Shown: one piece after another, positions 47,001-51,639 of the stretch
Layout of the letters: each line of letters starts with the position of its first letter
Position numbering within the stretch: position 1 is the first letter of the stretch
DNA from: Durusdinium trenchii
Taxonomy: Eukaryota > Sar > Dinophyceae > Suessiales > Symbiodiniaceae
NCBI GenBank assembly: GCA_963970005.1
Contig: CAXAMN010008447.1
Span: 1 to 64,000 of the forward strand
Direction of reading: 5' to 3'
Length of the DNA stretch: 64,000 bases
Program-made: the position numbers and the translations under genes
The notes under the pieces: model-generated
The model's database searches: none
Told to the model about the DNA's origin: nothing
Seen by the model: only the letters and a program-made list of their open reading frames with translations

Positions 47001-49745
47001 CGTCGGTATCGGCGGCTGACCTGGGCCCTGGGTGGCTGGCGCCACGACCTGCAATTCTCTGCTCCGATTCTTTTCACAATGACCAGGCTGATGAATTCTT
47101 GGAAACATTTCATTACCGCCAACCATACTCTCAAATCCAGTGAAAACCTTCTTCATTTCCAGCACTGAGGCATACCGAGGCACCTAAGCATCACAAATCT
47201 CCTTGAAACTCCTGCACCGTTGCAAAATGCCCTCCATGTCCAAAACGCACCGGTGCTCATTTCGCCTTTCGCCTTGTACCCGAGGACCGGATGAGCCAAG
47301 CGGATCTCATCGGCAAGGCCGTTCCGCTGCGTGCCTTGAGCGCCCCGGCGCAGAGCGGACAGCCCATCGAGCTCTTGGCGCCTTGGAGAGACACGATCGC
47401 GTCACGGTGTGGAGGGACCGTGGGGAGACCATCAGTCTGATGAATAGGACCAGGGAGAGTGGAGAGGTGGAGGGTTTTGCTGGTCATCACAGAGCGGCTG
47501 AATGACAGGGAGCAAGTGATCGGGATGACACTGTGAGATCGAAGTGATCCCTTCGAAGCTGACCGAGAAGTATCCTGATGGCCTTTCTGTTGTGCCCCGT
47601 CATGTGGGGCGCTAGGAAGAAGAACATCCCCCTCCCGACATGTCATGAAACTTTCATTCCCTCACCCTGAACGTTCTGTCCATGAAGCAGACACACCTCA
47701 TGTGGTGCGATTTCAATCGCGATTTTCTCCAAGTGAACCCATTTACCATCATCTACCCCTTCTGCCATCTTTCGCAGGATGAGAAAGGAGAGCCCAGCGG
47801 CTCTTTGGAGATGACCTTCGACTGGCTCACCTTGACTGATCACATCGAGCCGGATGCGGTGGGGTCATTTTCTGAGTTTTGAAAAAGTGAGGTTGCAGAA
47901 TCCGCATTCGATTGGATTTGATGTCGATCGGTGTCGATCGGTTTCTATCGGTGTTCGATTCACTGCAATGGCCCAAATGCATCAGGCTACATTTCACTTC
48001 ATTTCCAATTAATCGGGAGAAGAACGTGACCCCACACGGAAGCCTGGAGTCAATTTGGCCACCCACATGAGTGACCCCATCTGCGAATATGCGCCCCGGA
48101 AAAAGGAAGCGCGCCGGACTCTTTTGTGCGCCGCCGTGCTGGGTGCTGATGAGGCGGGTTGCGTGGTCATGGTGGAAATCAAGGAGATGCTATCTCCCAA
48201 AGGTGAGTCCGCGATGGTGGCGGCCCAGATTTGCTCGCAGGAGATCGGTTGGAAATGGTGGCAGCTAAGCCGCTTAGCCTGGGAGGAAAAGGATCGCTTC
48301 TCAGAGCGAAAGGAGGTTGGAAGATTCTGCCCAGAGCGAAAGGACCCAAAGGGACCAAAGGAGAAACTCCTCTCTTCTGATCGCTTAGGGATCGTCGTTC
48401 GGAGTCTGCGCATCGTCTGTCGCCCCATGACGCCTTCCTGAGAATTCTTGAGAGGAGAAGCGCACTGCAGTCATGGCGCCAGCGGCAGTGGCACTTTCGC
48501 CCGAGGAGAAGCTGAAGATGGACGTGGCTAGGTTGGGCTGGGGCCCGCTCGGGTGGGGAGAGCAATTCTCAGCATGTGGGATTCTGTTAATCTCTGCAGA
48601 TCCAAGGAGGGGCTTTAGGGAGTGAAGCAGTTTGGAGAAAGATGTTGGAGTAGCAAGGACGCTACTAGTAACTAGTGGCAAGTGCATCGCTACTTAGTAG
48701 CTAGGACGCTATTAGTAACAGGTGGATCGCTATGAGTAGCAAGGCTAATAGTAATTGACGCATGGGCCAGGCGGTGCCAGGCACAGGGCTTGGACCAGGT
48801 GCGGGCCCGGGTGTGCGTGTGGGGTGAAAGGCTCACCCGTGGCTATGTCACTTTGGGCCTGTCTCAAATATGGAAAAAACATTGTAACTAGTATTAACTA
48901 GTGAATCTTTCAATGAGGGGACGCAATTCAGAATTCAACCACTTATATATGTATATATTGTATTGTATTGTATTGTATTGCATTCTATTCTATTCTATTC
49001 TATTATACTATATTATGTTATATCATATCATATTATATTACTGTGTGTATATTTTTTCACACTGATTCAGTGGTTGTGCTTGATTGCTTGGAAGTTTTGA
49101 CATTGCCATGTAAGAGAAGATGAATTAAACAGTTGCTCACAAGCAGCCGTAATTATTTGCACGCGAATCCTTCTCAGACTCCCATATGGAGATTTCACGT
49201 CAGCCAAATGAATCTGATCAGATTCAAACTCGCTTTTCCCGGACCGCCGCCACTCTTTCTGGCTTTAGCGCGGCGTGCCCCAGAACTAGTCGCACCGCAT
49301 TGGGTAGTGCGGTGCGGTCCTCTGAACCTCTAACTGCTGTACACTGAAACTCCACCATCTGAAGGTTGATCCAGTTGTATTTCTGCTTTCAGCAAGAGTT
49401 GGGAGATGTCCCATCCCCCGGGCTGTAGGCGCCTTCTTTTTTCGGCCAGTGGCACCAGAGACCGGGCGGCTTCACGCCGGCTTCCCCCGAGCGTTTCTAA
49501 CTGCATCGCTGGAGGCTGCCATCCTGGAGATCTCAGGCCTCACCGAAGACCAGCTCCGCGTGGCCCTCGCTTCCAACACCACGGCGAAGACGGATGCCGC
49601 GAAGACGGACGGTGTCGATGCGTTGGATGCCTCGACGGCGACGGCCTCCACGGTGGACACCGTGGAGATGGCGGCAGCCCAAGCGATGCGGCCGTTGGAG
49701 TGCTTTGGCACGAGGGAGCATGGGAGGGATGTTATAGGGTTATGA
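28973..49745 (+). CDS. extended-synaptotagmin/tricalbin-like SMP-C2 protein (multi-exon gene, 5' end not found)
   Basis: Eighteen exons can be chained without a phase conflict. Exons 1-8 give an SMP domain: EWLNDLVG, KLWPKIDEAVQKIIHEQ, VTPQLQESLPGPFKG, CTLGRKTPQLGPIEVV, SDVDMEIS, GIKSISLRGQLMIRLGPL, GGITAYFN, PELNLDFTG, then AINNAMVLPN. Exon 9 is the linker, and exons 10-14 give a C2 domain (SDPFV, LNPTW, EVYDED, DLIGKAV, GSLEMTFDWL). SMP-C2 proteins tether the ER to the plasma membrane and move lipids between them; C2 binds membrane, often with calcium. Donors are GT, GC or GA, a dinoflagellate trait. The N-terminal membrane anchor was not located. Exons 15-18 are less certain. A 7.7-kb retrotransposon lies in intron 3. 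Confidence 0.78.
29287..29339 (+). CDS. SMP-C2 gene exon 2
   Basis: Strong acceptor (CTTTCTTCGTGCAG). Phase 1 in, completing Gly, then KLWPKIDEAVQKIIHEQ, the LWP-helix typical of SMP domains. A GC donor (CAG then GCCACC) leaves phase 0. Confidence 0.82.
29340..30199. other. intron 2 of the SMP-C2 gene
   Basis: No coding feature. A GC-rich, CG-rich patch at about 29345-29465 is open in another frame but has no supported function. Confidence 0.6.
30200..30242 (+). CDS. SMP-C2 gene exon 3
   Basis: Phase 0 in: VTPQLQESLPGPFK, matching the conserved TP...LPGPF segment of SMP domains. The acceptor is GGTGAG after a CT-rich tract. A GC donor (AAAG then GCTGG) leaves phase 1. The retrotransposon begins 80 bases downstream. 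Confidence 0.82.
30323..30394 (+). repeat. split direct repeat A1
   Basis: 72 bases identical to 37810-37881, starting GTGTAGCACAACGCGTTGTG and ending in a T-run (6 T here, 8 T in A2). It contains the 16-bp palindrome at 30328-30343. It marks the left end of the element and probably carries promoter and recombinase-site functions. Confidence 0.93.
30328..30343. promoter_or_regulatory. 16-bp perfect palindrome in A1, candidate recombinase site
   Basis: GCACAACGCGTTGTGC is its own reverse complement and lies 5 bases from the element's end; the same palindrome is in A2 (37815-37830). Tyrosine recombinases bind paired inverted half-sites, so this is a reasonable candidate arm pair. The assignment is inference. 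Confidence 0.5.
30415..31008 (+). CDS. retrotransposon ORF1, unknown 197-residue protein
   Basis: ATG at 30415, 20 bases after repeat A1, so it is the first frame on an element transcript. The 197-residue product is predicted mostly helical, Trp/Arg-rich in the middle (TQQLETWLEG, ARRWRRGAQL) with no recognisable motif. Position alone would suit a gag-like or nucleic-acid-binding protein, but a second, larger gag-like ORF lies downstream. I cannot assign a function. Confidence 0.7.
   Translation: MDQEGPNAMALEMAKWLVAWGRRYDAEWDGMYDMLQCLWNLSRSQYIDNRNHGVVPIVQAAVTLARDVDDEDPIQGMRLRKYIGDFYSPPGTAPRPLMEVFGAWTTQQLETWLEGASRCVPIARRWRRGAQLTNSWGVEFMFSSLSAYLEDVHLIGRASLTRRARMNTAISDAMQALATQNSEDLANARRSLNFESP
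31224..31592 (+). CDS. retrotransposon ORF2, SAM-like N-terminal part of the recombinase?
   Basis: The start is chosen at ATG 31224 because it has an excellent eukaryotic context (TTACCATGG). The product is 122 residues. Residues 1-60 (WLTLRDACEVADIAHILPAL, then a repeated helix pattern) resemble a small helical SAM-like domain; the rest is Pro/Gln-rich. The stop (31590-31592) lies inside the reading frame of the recombinase, which has no ATG of its own near its start. The two are therefore probably expressed as a fusion by -1 frameshifting or splicing. Confidence 0.6.
   Translation: MALADSWLTLRDACEVADIAHILPALVEHGWTTPSLVAAHRLQWDALGLSTTEQNMWCVPLAQWLSSTPQDRQPDTRPDLPRSQLSAGGSLKRALESAQANQADRTLKVFRAGATPIPTTAE
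31460..32815 (+). CDS. tyrosine recombinase (integrase) of the retrotransposon
   Basis: The frame is open from 31460; the first in-frame ATG is only at 31778. Counting from the codon at 31589, the catalytic set reads R117 (LMREIEL), K149 in MSKTD, H239-x2-R242 (GHSLRVAG), W265 (GRWSS) and nucleophile Y273 (IQRYI), the usual R-K-HxxR-[H/W]-Y series. The protein would integrate circular element DNA. A C-terminal region (about 325-376) has a conserved-looking H-x-C-x-C-x2-C module, perhaps zinc-binding, then a Ser/Asp/Glu tail. Length is near the family's usual 350-450 residues. Confidence 0.88.
   Translation, partial: SPQEPTLRWRKPQASIGVRTGQPGGSDLEGLPRRSNSHPHNSRVKTWETIARARHLPPWPLTPELIERVGASLKAGGYKSQPNCTSAQLREHVTRHGDIPIEVELSMKDAIRSIERGLGPSKLKDSFDFTLLRNLWHHPDFAKFEDDYILVLSGSWFLMREIELANARATHVRFEHTTSAHPTVHWSLPMSKTDTKGEMIERSHACSCSNGVEPLCIVHALRRRLSQIELITDRTPLFPDAHGKTRTKADTIKSIRHIIHLTGTETTRVGPTGKQLERFGGHSLRVAGSQFLAAHGVDTNTILLIGRWSSHAIQRYIQEAALLRPCRPLGTHDDTQARPSIVPADELAELRSKLESVAAKVALMNTPPKYVVIRKAHLPDPREHGAVPAEWRTKCGRPYGLTRFRRSDILDQPCRQCFPNTPDAQGASSETEVMDRRSDESSSSSSSSDSE
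33059..34294 (+). CDS. gag-like protein of the retrotransposon
   Basis: The start is chosen at ATG 33059 (tandem ATGs, GGCATGATGG); the frame itself is open a little further upstream. About 411 residues: an N-terminal helical part (LPEHLLGYLKDRQI), a Pro/Ala-rich linker, a central helical part (TPTQLHELLEARCF; SLMDALEAIELCWILCQVG) and a Gly/Gln/Trp/Lys-rich basic tail suited to nucleic-acid binding. I see no CCHC zinc knuckle. Position and composition suggest a capsid-like (Gag) protein. It ends at a single TAG, after which the same frame continues into the methyltransferase. Confidence 0.65.
   Translation: MMEDPTARAPTGAMRALSAELVSLATSCGLPEHLLGYLKDRQILSAGLLAAMADTYKEVDEMLYAPLRDGVTVDGHEWQIPQDEGHVVRAALRFLWQRRRAQAQADSRPGSSTGALAGALPPPPGLAASEPAPPKAAPAVPREIPPAELQKLLKFYSDTQIAGRNRDFPMKALVGAEKVMARIWHEKWITSQFTPTQLHELLEARCFDSSGSLNTLNKEMKQKQQSRLTVDEEQNTIVIEEEQQWSPKGLLSLMDALEAIELCWILCQVGHELDVKEYISWWRQLFRSRPGKIEQIKAYWTDAGWKVALSMRQGYPFDQATQQIIDDTAALQAALMKELGTTKPPPKKPQSRPQHQKGKGYGKSDRAETSTWASSQSSQERPWKREWPQWKSQDGWQSQPWKKPSAGKQSG
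34292..34294 (+). promoter_or_regulatory. in-frame TAG between gag-like ORF and methyltransferase, candidate readthrough site
   Basis: The codons after this TAG (starting GGA CAG CTC GGG) stay open for 42 codons into the methyltransferase, which lacks a usable ATG. Gammaretroviruses make Gag-Pol by reading through a UAG followed by G at the same kind of junction. Readthrough here is inference; a point mutation of a former sense codon is the alternative. Confidence 0.5.
34295..36058 (+). CDS. C5-cytosine DNA methyltransferase of the retrotransposon
   Basis: Counting from 34421, motif I is FDGCGTA (11-17), motif IV is PPCPDFSRIR with nucleophile C90, motif VI is IENV (E135), motif VIII is KRPRVF (about 168-173), and motif X is probably NGWHLGTAVIVM (about 321-332). 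The set is complete, so the enzyme is likely active and would transfer methyl groups to cytosine C5 in DNA, possibly the element's own copy DNA. There is no ATG before the catalytic region, so translation probably comes from the gag-like ORF across the TAG. After motif X the frame stays open about 210 codons while overlapping the RT frame; that tail is probably not functional. Confidence 0.88.
   Translation, partial: GQLGAPPAPEGVPGPKRQKTQTTKPDDRLARYLGPGAPRPQPVHKSWLILSVFDGCGTAHAAADIVLGQQHIWHRISWEIDEACTAISSTHWPDIEHRGDIFADSQEALRDKINDIDPNCECAILLAAAPPCPDFSRIRPDAAGKDGPEGQKFDGVLRWFADSNFIFGKRKLLRMIENVIMGRKADLRHFDSETGVPGVIFDAQDWGLVKRPRVFWTDAGWSQFKDEVLGWKISWTKEYDTDRLSFEFAPDQAASILPPQWKPPKCLAEGKTLPTLTTPAPGPEGRPAPRSVKGKLDSATFHRWELAGRQFAPWHFKSENLWENERGELVTPSILVKERMHHLADDFTAPAKEERARHKVVANGWHLGTAVIVMRDLLPCGRGDCPSRGRPTAIGPQRHGHHGIDLAVRTIGNGTATGSTKRSLDDPVHVRPRALAAQSYKTPPSSSGRPARTGPPTDHPAMVALAPVLARAPGEVDDRDLGTGRRPGGRPARMAPGPGRKHSNRARPQRSKQNPLSAVVEPPETPRVGRPETPGRNPVWIPRPGQDEPGSGMEQKRGHEIRTADAFRFVHETERGTRVVTTSPNET
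35418..37790 (+). CDS. reverse transcriptase-RNase H of the retrotransposon
   Basis: Counting from 35418: RT motif A is GADHESAYRQL (Asp near 335), motif B is LLFGSAASVW, and motif C is YVDDY (402-406). RNase H follows with D566 (YADAF), E636 (YALEIL), D660 (FIDNE) and D709 (NISDAVSRG), all as expected for DIRS-type elements. The frame is +1 relative to the methyltransferase and is already open upstream of 35418. It may be reached by +1 frameshifting or start independently at ATG 35490 (CGCCATGG). The last 21 residues, with a basic KRQR tail, are encoded inside repeat B1. Confidence 0.92.
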   Translation: MTCFPAAEATVQVGVDLQPLGHSAMDIMASIWRSGPLATGQPPDQPRDHWMTQCMCVQEHWQHSHTRRHPAAVADPLEPGLRQTIQLWLHWHPCLPELREKLMTEISAQAADLEDDLQEWRQARAENIRIVLDPNGPNRIHFPLLSNLLKRLGWEDPKLLDEIQSGFPALGKMNPGLGWNKREDMKYAQPMRFDSFMKLNEEHVLSRLHQMKPDKHWKELLNEISADIGKDRMVGPLTAPPSWGIRTIPSVHHPNTQHLLQGPTCHVPTSFAFSVEQTGADGLMKVRRCEDWKRSRRNDTVEGEDIPPTHRVNTFIAVANEFKSHGFTTHLWGADHESAYRQLSVAEPNHTHVLVRIPGGWTLWKHRCLLFGSAASVWSYTRTADMICWLCRALTLSPMVHYVDDYAAIEPECSIHSGFTCVQHLMKTVGFKFKPSKNQPPAQTQLIQGVVMTTDSVAFTVRTEEERMTRIMDQLQEHLRRGTMSSDEAKRLAGKLQFISEAMLSQTIRCCLQPLYARAAAPIQHAQTSLGDGIRDSLVTLLHVLPIAKPRVFKFESQPCTIVYADAFFQAGDERLSVRSALAHGGWNAEAANLMVNGWGFVLREPCGRCHYAHGSIPGNLLGRFTTRRAFIYALEILAQIVCLVSCMDMMGPLSLCFIDNEPGKFALQKGFGRDVKVNRLLGLIWRFVDGCNHHPQWERVTSEANISDAVSRGDFSMAHRLQWSLVQYDWHSLYQQLLRATTSMDEAMKIGAALATKVGRDPRGAAAGMAENACRAAVAPATKRQRMGS
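37727..37809 (+). repeat. split direct repeat B1
   Basis: 83 bases identical to 37917-37999. It encodes the C-terminus of the RT-RNase H protein (stop 37788-37790) and abuts A2 directly, so the B1-A2 junction reproduces the joint expected in a circular intermediate. Confidence 0.93.
37810..37881 (+). repeat. split direct repeat A2
   Basis: 72 bases identical to A1. It follows B1 without a gap and includes the same 16-bp palindrome (37815-37830). A 35-bp unique spacer separates it from B2. Confidence 0.93.
37917..37999 (+). repeat. split direct repeat B2
   Basis: 83 bases identical to B1; its last base is the right end of the element. Flanking sequence continues AGAGGATATC. Confidence 0.93.
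38258..38413 (+). CDS. possible alternative exon in intron 3 of the SMP-C2 gene
   Basis: A strong acceptor (TATTTTTTTTGCAG) and a consensus donor (TTTTG then GTGAGT) enclose 156 nt. The phase-0 reading (LVTVVTDVLIPAHGAQPI) looks protein-like, but phase 1 is required between exons 3 and 4, which gives a Cys/Arg-rich peptide. It may be a decoy, or an exon of something else disrupted by the insertion. Confidence 0.3.
38509..38590 (+). CDS. SMP-C2 gene exon 4
   Basis: Phase 1 in. It reads TYFKKCTLGRKTPQLGPIEV and on, the TLG-x3-P-x2-GPI signature of SMP domains. Acceptor is CTTTCGGAG. A GC donor leaves phase 2. Confidence 0.82.
39247..39345 (+). CDS. SMP-C2 gene exon 5
   Basis: Phase 2 in. It reads GIGNVHFSANPRSDVDMEIS and then AVVASIGIKSISL. 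SDVDMEI followed by GIKSI is characteristic of SMP domains. A nearby stronger acceptor (GTTCCAG) would open on an in-frame TGA, so the acceptor at 39245-39246 is preferred. GT donor, phase 2. Confidence 0.8.
39692..39770 (+). CDS. SMP-C2 gene exon 6
   Basis: Acceptor TTTTCCCCTAAG, phase 2 in. It reads RGQLMIRLGPLIGEMPVVGG then ITAYFN. The donor is GA (AAC then GAGCC), leaving phase 0. The frame stays open past the donor in genomic DNA, so retention would add foreign sequence. Confidence 0.82.
40801..40831 (+). CDS. SMP-C2 gene exon 7
   Basis: A 31-nt microexon after a long CT run and CTCCCAG. It reads DQPELNLDFT plus the first base of Gly. PELNLDFTG is the conserved SMP segment. A GC donor leaves phase 1. 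If not spliced, the frame reaches a stop at 40918-40920. Confidence 0.78.
41378..41472 (+). CDS. SMP-C2 gene exon 8
   Basis: Phase 1 in. It reads AVAGLPMVYDVVHKQINSAI then NNAMVLPNCIS. The VLPN end of the SMP domain is clear. A GC donor is most likely at 41473, with an alternative a few bases upstream. Confidence 0.78.
42668..42718 (+). CDS. SMP-C2 gene exon 9 (linker to C2)
   Basis: 51 nt, phase 0 at both ends: GVDPALLKKPKPLALLR, the Pro/Lys linker that leads into the first C2 strand. Acceptor is CCCCAGAGCAG and a GC donor follows (AGG then GCTCC). Confidence 0.75.
43434..43542 (+). CDS. SMP-C2 gene exon 10 (C2 start)
   Basis: VKAVRGIDLAARDWNITTKA then SSDPFVCLVW. The L-x2-RD and SDPFV motifs are C2 hallmarks; the aspartates are candidate calcium ligands. 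A consensus donor (ATGA then GTGAGG) leaves phase 1. Confidence 0.82.
44580..44614 (+). CDS. SMP-C2 gene exon 11 (C2)
   Basis: A 35-nt microexon reading VKQNLNPTWTE, the C2 LNP-x-W motif. The acceptor is TCCTCAG. A GA donor (GAG then GACGAC) leaves phase 0. A longer exon starting upstream in the same frame (RVANDTWNSSV) is possible. Confidence 0.72.
44845..44915. repeat. ACTAGT-rich minisatellite
   Basis: About three imperfect copies of TTGTTACTACTAGT-GGCAC within an intron of the SMP-C2 gene. Same family as 4595-4765 and 48655-48755. Confidence 0.7.
45575..46300. repeat. tandem array, about five units of 110-170 bases
   Basis: Repeated blocks are TTTATTCCAGTCCCTTTTGA, GAGCCCTCGTTGGGCCATGT, TTCAAGTCCCTATCTCG, TAGATAGTGACTTCTAGGGC and TATGTTAGGCAATATGGAAG, in the same order. 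Units vary by deletion. The array lies in the intron between exons 11 and 12 of the SMP-C2 gene. No coding signal. Confidence 0.85.
46701..46745 (+). CDS. SMP-C2 gene exon 12 (C2)
   Basis: 45 nt, phase 0 at both ends: VFDQDQHAWLEVYDE. Joined to exon 13 it gives LEVYDEDRMSQADLIGKA, the typical C2 sequence of an acidic loop followed by D-x-IG. GT donor. Confidence 0.82.
47285..47377 (+). CDS. SMP-C2 gene exon 13 (C2)
   Basis: 93 nt, phase 0 at both ends: DRMSQADLIGKAVPLRALSA then QSGQPIELL. The acceptor is CTTGTACCCGAG and a GC donor follows (TTG then GCGCC). Joining to exon 14 gives IELLDEKGEPSGSLEMTF. Confidence 0.82.
47778..47858 (+). CDS. SMP-C2 gene exon 14 (last C2 strand)
   Basis: Strong acceptor (TCTGCCATCTTTCGCAG). 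It reads DEKGEPSGSLEMTFDWLTL and on, the last C2 strand. It either uses the GT donor at 47859 (phase 0) or runs to the TGA at 47880-47882, ending the protein there. Confidence 0.78.
48106..48202 (+). CDS. SMP-C2 gene candidate exon 15
   Basis: Phase 0 in, which fits exon 14. It reads EARRTLLCAAVLGADEAGCV then VMVEIKEMLSPK. A consensus GTGAGT donor leaves phase 1. It could be the first strands of a second, divergent C2 domain; this is inference. Confidence 0.5.
48471..48536 (+). CDS. SMP-C2 gene candidate exon 16
   Basis: The acceptor CGCACTGCAG gives phase 1, matching exon 15: VMAPAAVALSPEEKLKMDVA and on. A GC donor within TTGGGC leaves phase 1. An ATG (48473) with good context means it could instead be the first exon of a separate gene. 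Confidence 0.42.
48655..48755. repeat. TAGTAG/ACTAGT-rich minisatellite
   Basis: Copies of GGACGCTACTAGTAAC and related units, third member of the dispersed family. A smaller patch (TAACTAGTATTAACTAGTG) follows at about 48886-48905. Confidence 0.7.
48944..49042. repeat. AT-rich pentanucleotide microsatellite
   Basis: TATATGTATATAT, then (TATTG)n, (TATTC)n and irregular TATAT units. Intronic if exons 16 and 17 belong together. Confidence 0.9.
49393..49745 (+). CDS. SMP-C2 gene candidate terminal exon
   Basis: A good acceptor (TTCTGCTTTCAG) and phase 1 match the previous candidate exon. 117 open codons to a TGA, with ASLEAAILEISGLTEDQLRV and then an Ala/Thr/Asp-rich tail (TDAAKTDGVDALDASTATAS). 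Coding-like composition. It may be the C-terminus of the SMP-C2 protein or of a short separate gene with 48471-48536. Confidence 0.5.
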
Positions 49746-51366
49746 CAATGTGGAAACAGTCAAGACATAGGAAAGATCTGTGACCAACTACCAGAAGAGT
49801 TGTGGATGGTGTAGCCTTGGACTTTCTTGAGGCATATGAGGGTCGTGTGGGGGGCATGCATGAGATAGATCTTCAGAGTTTTCGCCTTTACCGAATGGCA
49901 AGTTTACAAGCAAGTAGGGACGACATAAACGATATACGTTGCATGTTCTTTTCATTATTAATGTCATTGGGCTGATCACGATGGCCATATGGGCGTGGGA
50001 ACAGGGCCTTGGTGAACGACAGGCGAGGCTTAGCCACCGCTTTCGGTTTGAGGTTCGAGACCGCTTTCTACTTTTCGGTGCCGCAGAAGGGCTTGGAGAC
50101 GGAGGAGCTCTTGATTACAGCCACTGGAAGTTTTTAAAAGACGTTGAAACGGACTGGCGATTTGAGACATTTCCCAGGTGTTTTGGATGAGAGGGACGTC
50201 GTCCCGGAGAAATTTCGGGAGAATCGCACCTTCTCTCTTGGCACCATGTAAATTTGGTTTTGCATGCTCCGATTACATGCTTAGTCTTGCTATTGGGTTT
50301 ATTGGGCTTGGTTTTCCTTGTGTCCTTTCTTTTCTTTTGGGGCCGCTTCTTCTCTTGAAGGCTTCTCTTGGAGCCTTCCCATGACTGGGAAGGCTTCTCT
50401 TGGAGCCTTCCCATGACTGGGCTTTTGTAAAGGTGAAAAGGGTTCAAGAAGATGGGTTGAGGACTTCTTGCTCATCAATCCAATCCAAAGGGACAACCGC
50501 TGCAAGCTGCTGATGTGTGCTGCTGCCGATGACACCCAGGCTTTGGACGCCAAGGAGAAGCCTTTTGCAACTGAACGTCAAAGACTGGGGTTCGGTCCTT
50601 TATCTTTTTCTAGAGGGATGGTATGCCTACATGCTGCCCCGATGGTGCAGTTACATGGCTAATTGAGCCCTCTCAGTGTACATTGCAGATAATCAGGTTC
50701 CTGATGGTTCCTGGTTACAGACACATTTTTCCTTGTATCAGAGGACTCACAAAAATTTATTTCTACTATCACAGCCTATGCCACAGCGATAGCATGGGCA
50801 ACTGAGGCCAAGTCGTCCTTGAAGATGTCGGAGCTCTTGAAGATGTCCTCGATGAGCCTTGAGCAACTACAGCTTGATGCAGGCGTGCCATTTTTATCTT
50901 GCAGGATAGAGTTGCCCAGTTTGTTTATTGTTTGACCCAAGCTTGAAGCTGGTCTAAAAAGAGGTATATAAACCCTTGATTTTGCGACATGGTTTTTTGG
51001 GTGTGAGACATGGCTCCAAACTCCAAACCCTATGGCATCTACGCCGATGTATATGCCAAAAAAAGAACCAGCCCTTCGCACCATACAACGCGTGGTTCTC
51101 CAACGCCTTCGCTTTGAACGCTGCAAAGCTCCATCTGTGCCAGGCGGAGAAGGTCTCTCAGCAAAGATCCACGTGACGATCTTCGGTCTGAAGTGAGCAA
51201 TGGACCGTGGTCGAGTCCTCGCCCAGCCGGCCTTGCAGACCGAAGCGCACGGTCGAGGTGCCGAGTGCGAAAACTTTTGGGCGAAGAGCAGTGGAGTTGA
51301 AGTAGTTTTGGCGAACAGGCAGTGATCAACCTTGAAGTTTTGCTTCCCTACTAGGTCGATGGACAG
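49746..51366. other. no confident gene; 32-bp tandem duplication
   Basis: A 32-bp unit (AAGGCTTCTCTTGGAGCCTT and on) is present twice in tandem at 50358-50421. The stretch 50010-50180 is open in two frames, both with coding-like readings, so a candidate exon may be there but the frame is undecided. Expected upstream exons of the WbsX-like domain were not found. Confidence 0.4.
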
Positions 51367-51632
51367 GATTGGAGGACGTGTTGCTCGCACAGACTTATGG
51401 TGACGAGCAAGAGTGGAGACAGCATTTCCATTACTTGCTTTCTTTCTTCAGACATCCCAAGTATTTGCGAATCTATGGTGCACCAGTTTTTGCAATATAC
51501 CGACTTGGTCACATGAAGCACGTGGCTGGAAGAATGTTTGCCTTATGGCGCCAGTTGGCGAGGCAAGAAGGGTTTCATGATTTGCACTTGATACAAACCA
51601 TCGGGAATTTCTACAATGTGGACCGACAGCAG
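51367..51632 (+). CDS. exon of a WbsX/GH99-like glycan-processing protein
   Basis: Acceptor GATGGACAG ends at 51366 and a GT donor follows CAGCAG. The reading includes DVLLAQTYGDEQEWRQHF, FFRHPKYLRIYGAPVFAIYR and LARQEGFHDLHLIQTIG. This order (eW-x2-HF, hP-x-Y-x4-G-P-x4-Y, then lA-x2-eGf) is typical of the glycosyltransferase WbsX / glycoside-hydrolase-99-like domain found in polysaccharide biosynthesis proteins and in many algal proteins. The preceding and following exons were not found, so the domain architecture is unknown. Confidence 0.7.
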
Positions 51633-51639
51633 GTGAATT

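Noticed and set aside
47682-47777. N-terminal extension of exon 14 upstream of its acceptor
   Set aside because: The frame is open, but the sequence is a polypyrimidine-rich intron end and the C2 motif joins exactly at the AG.
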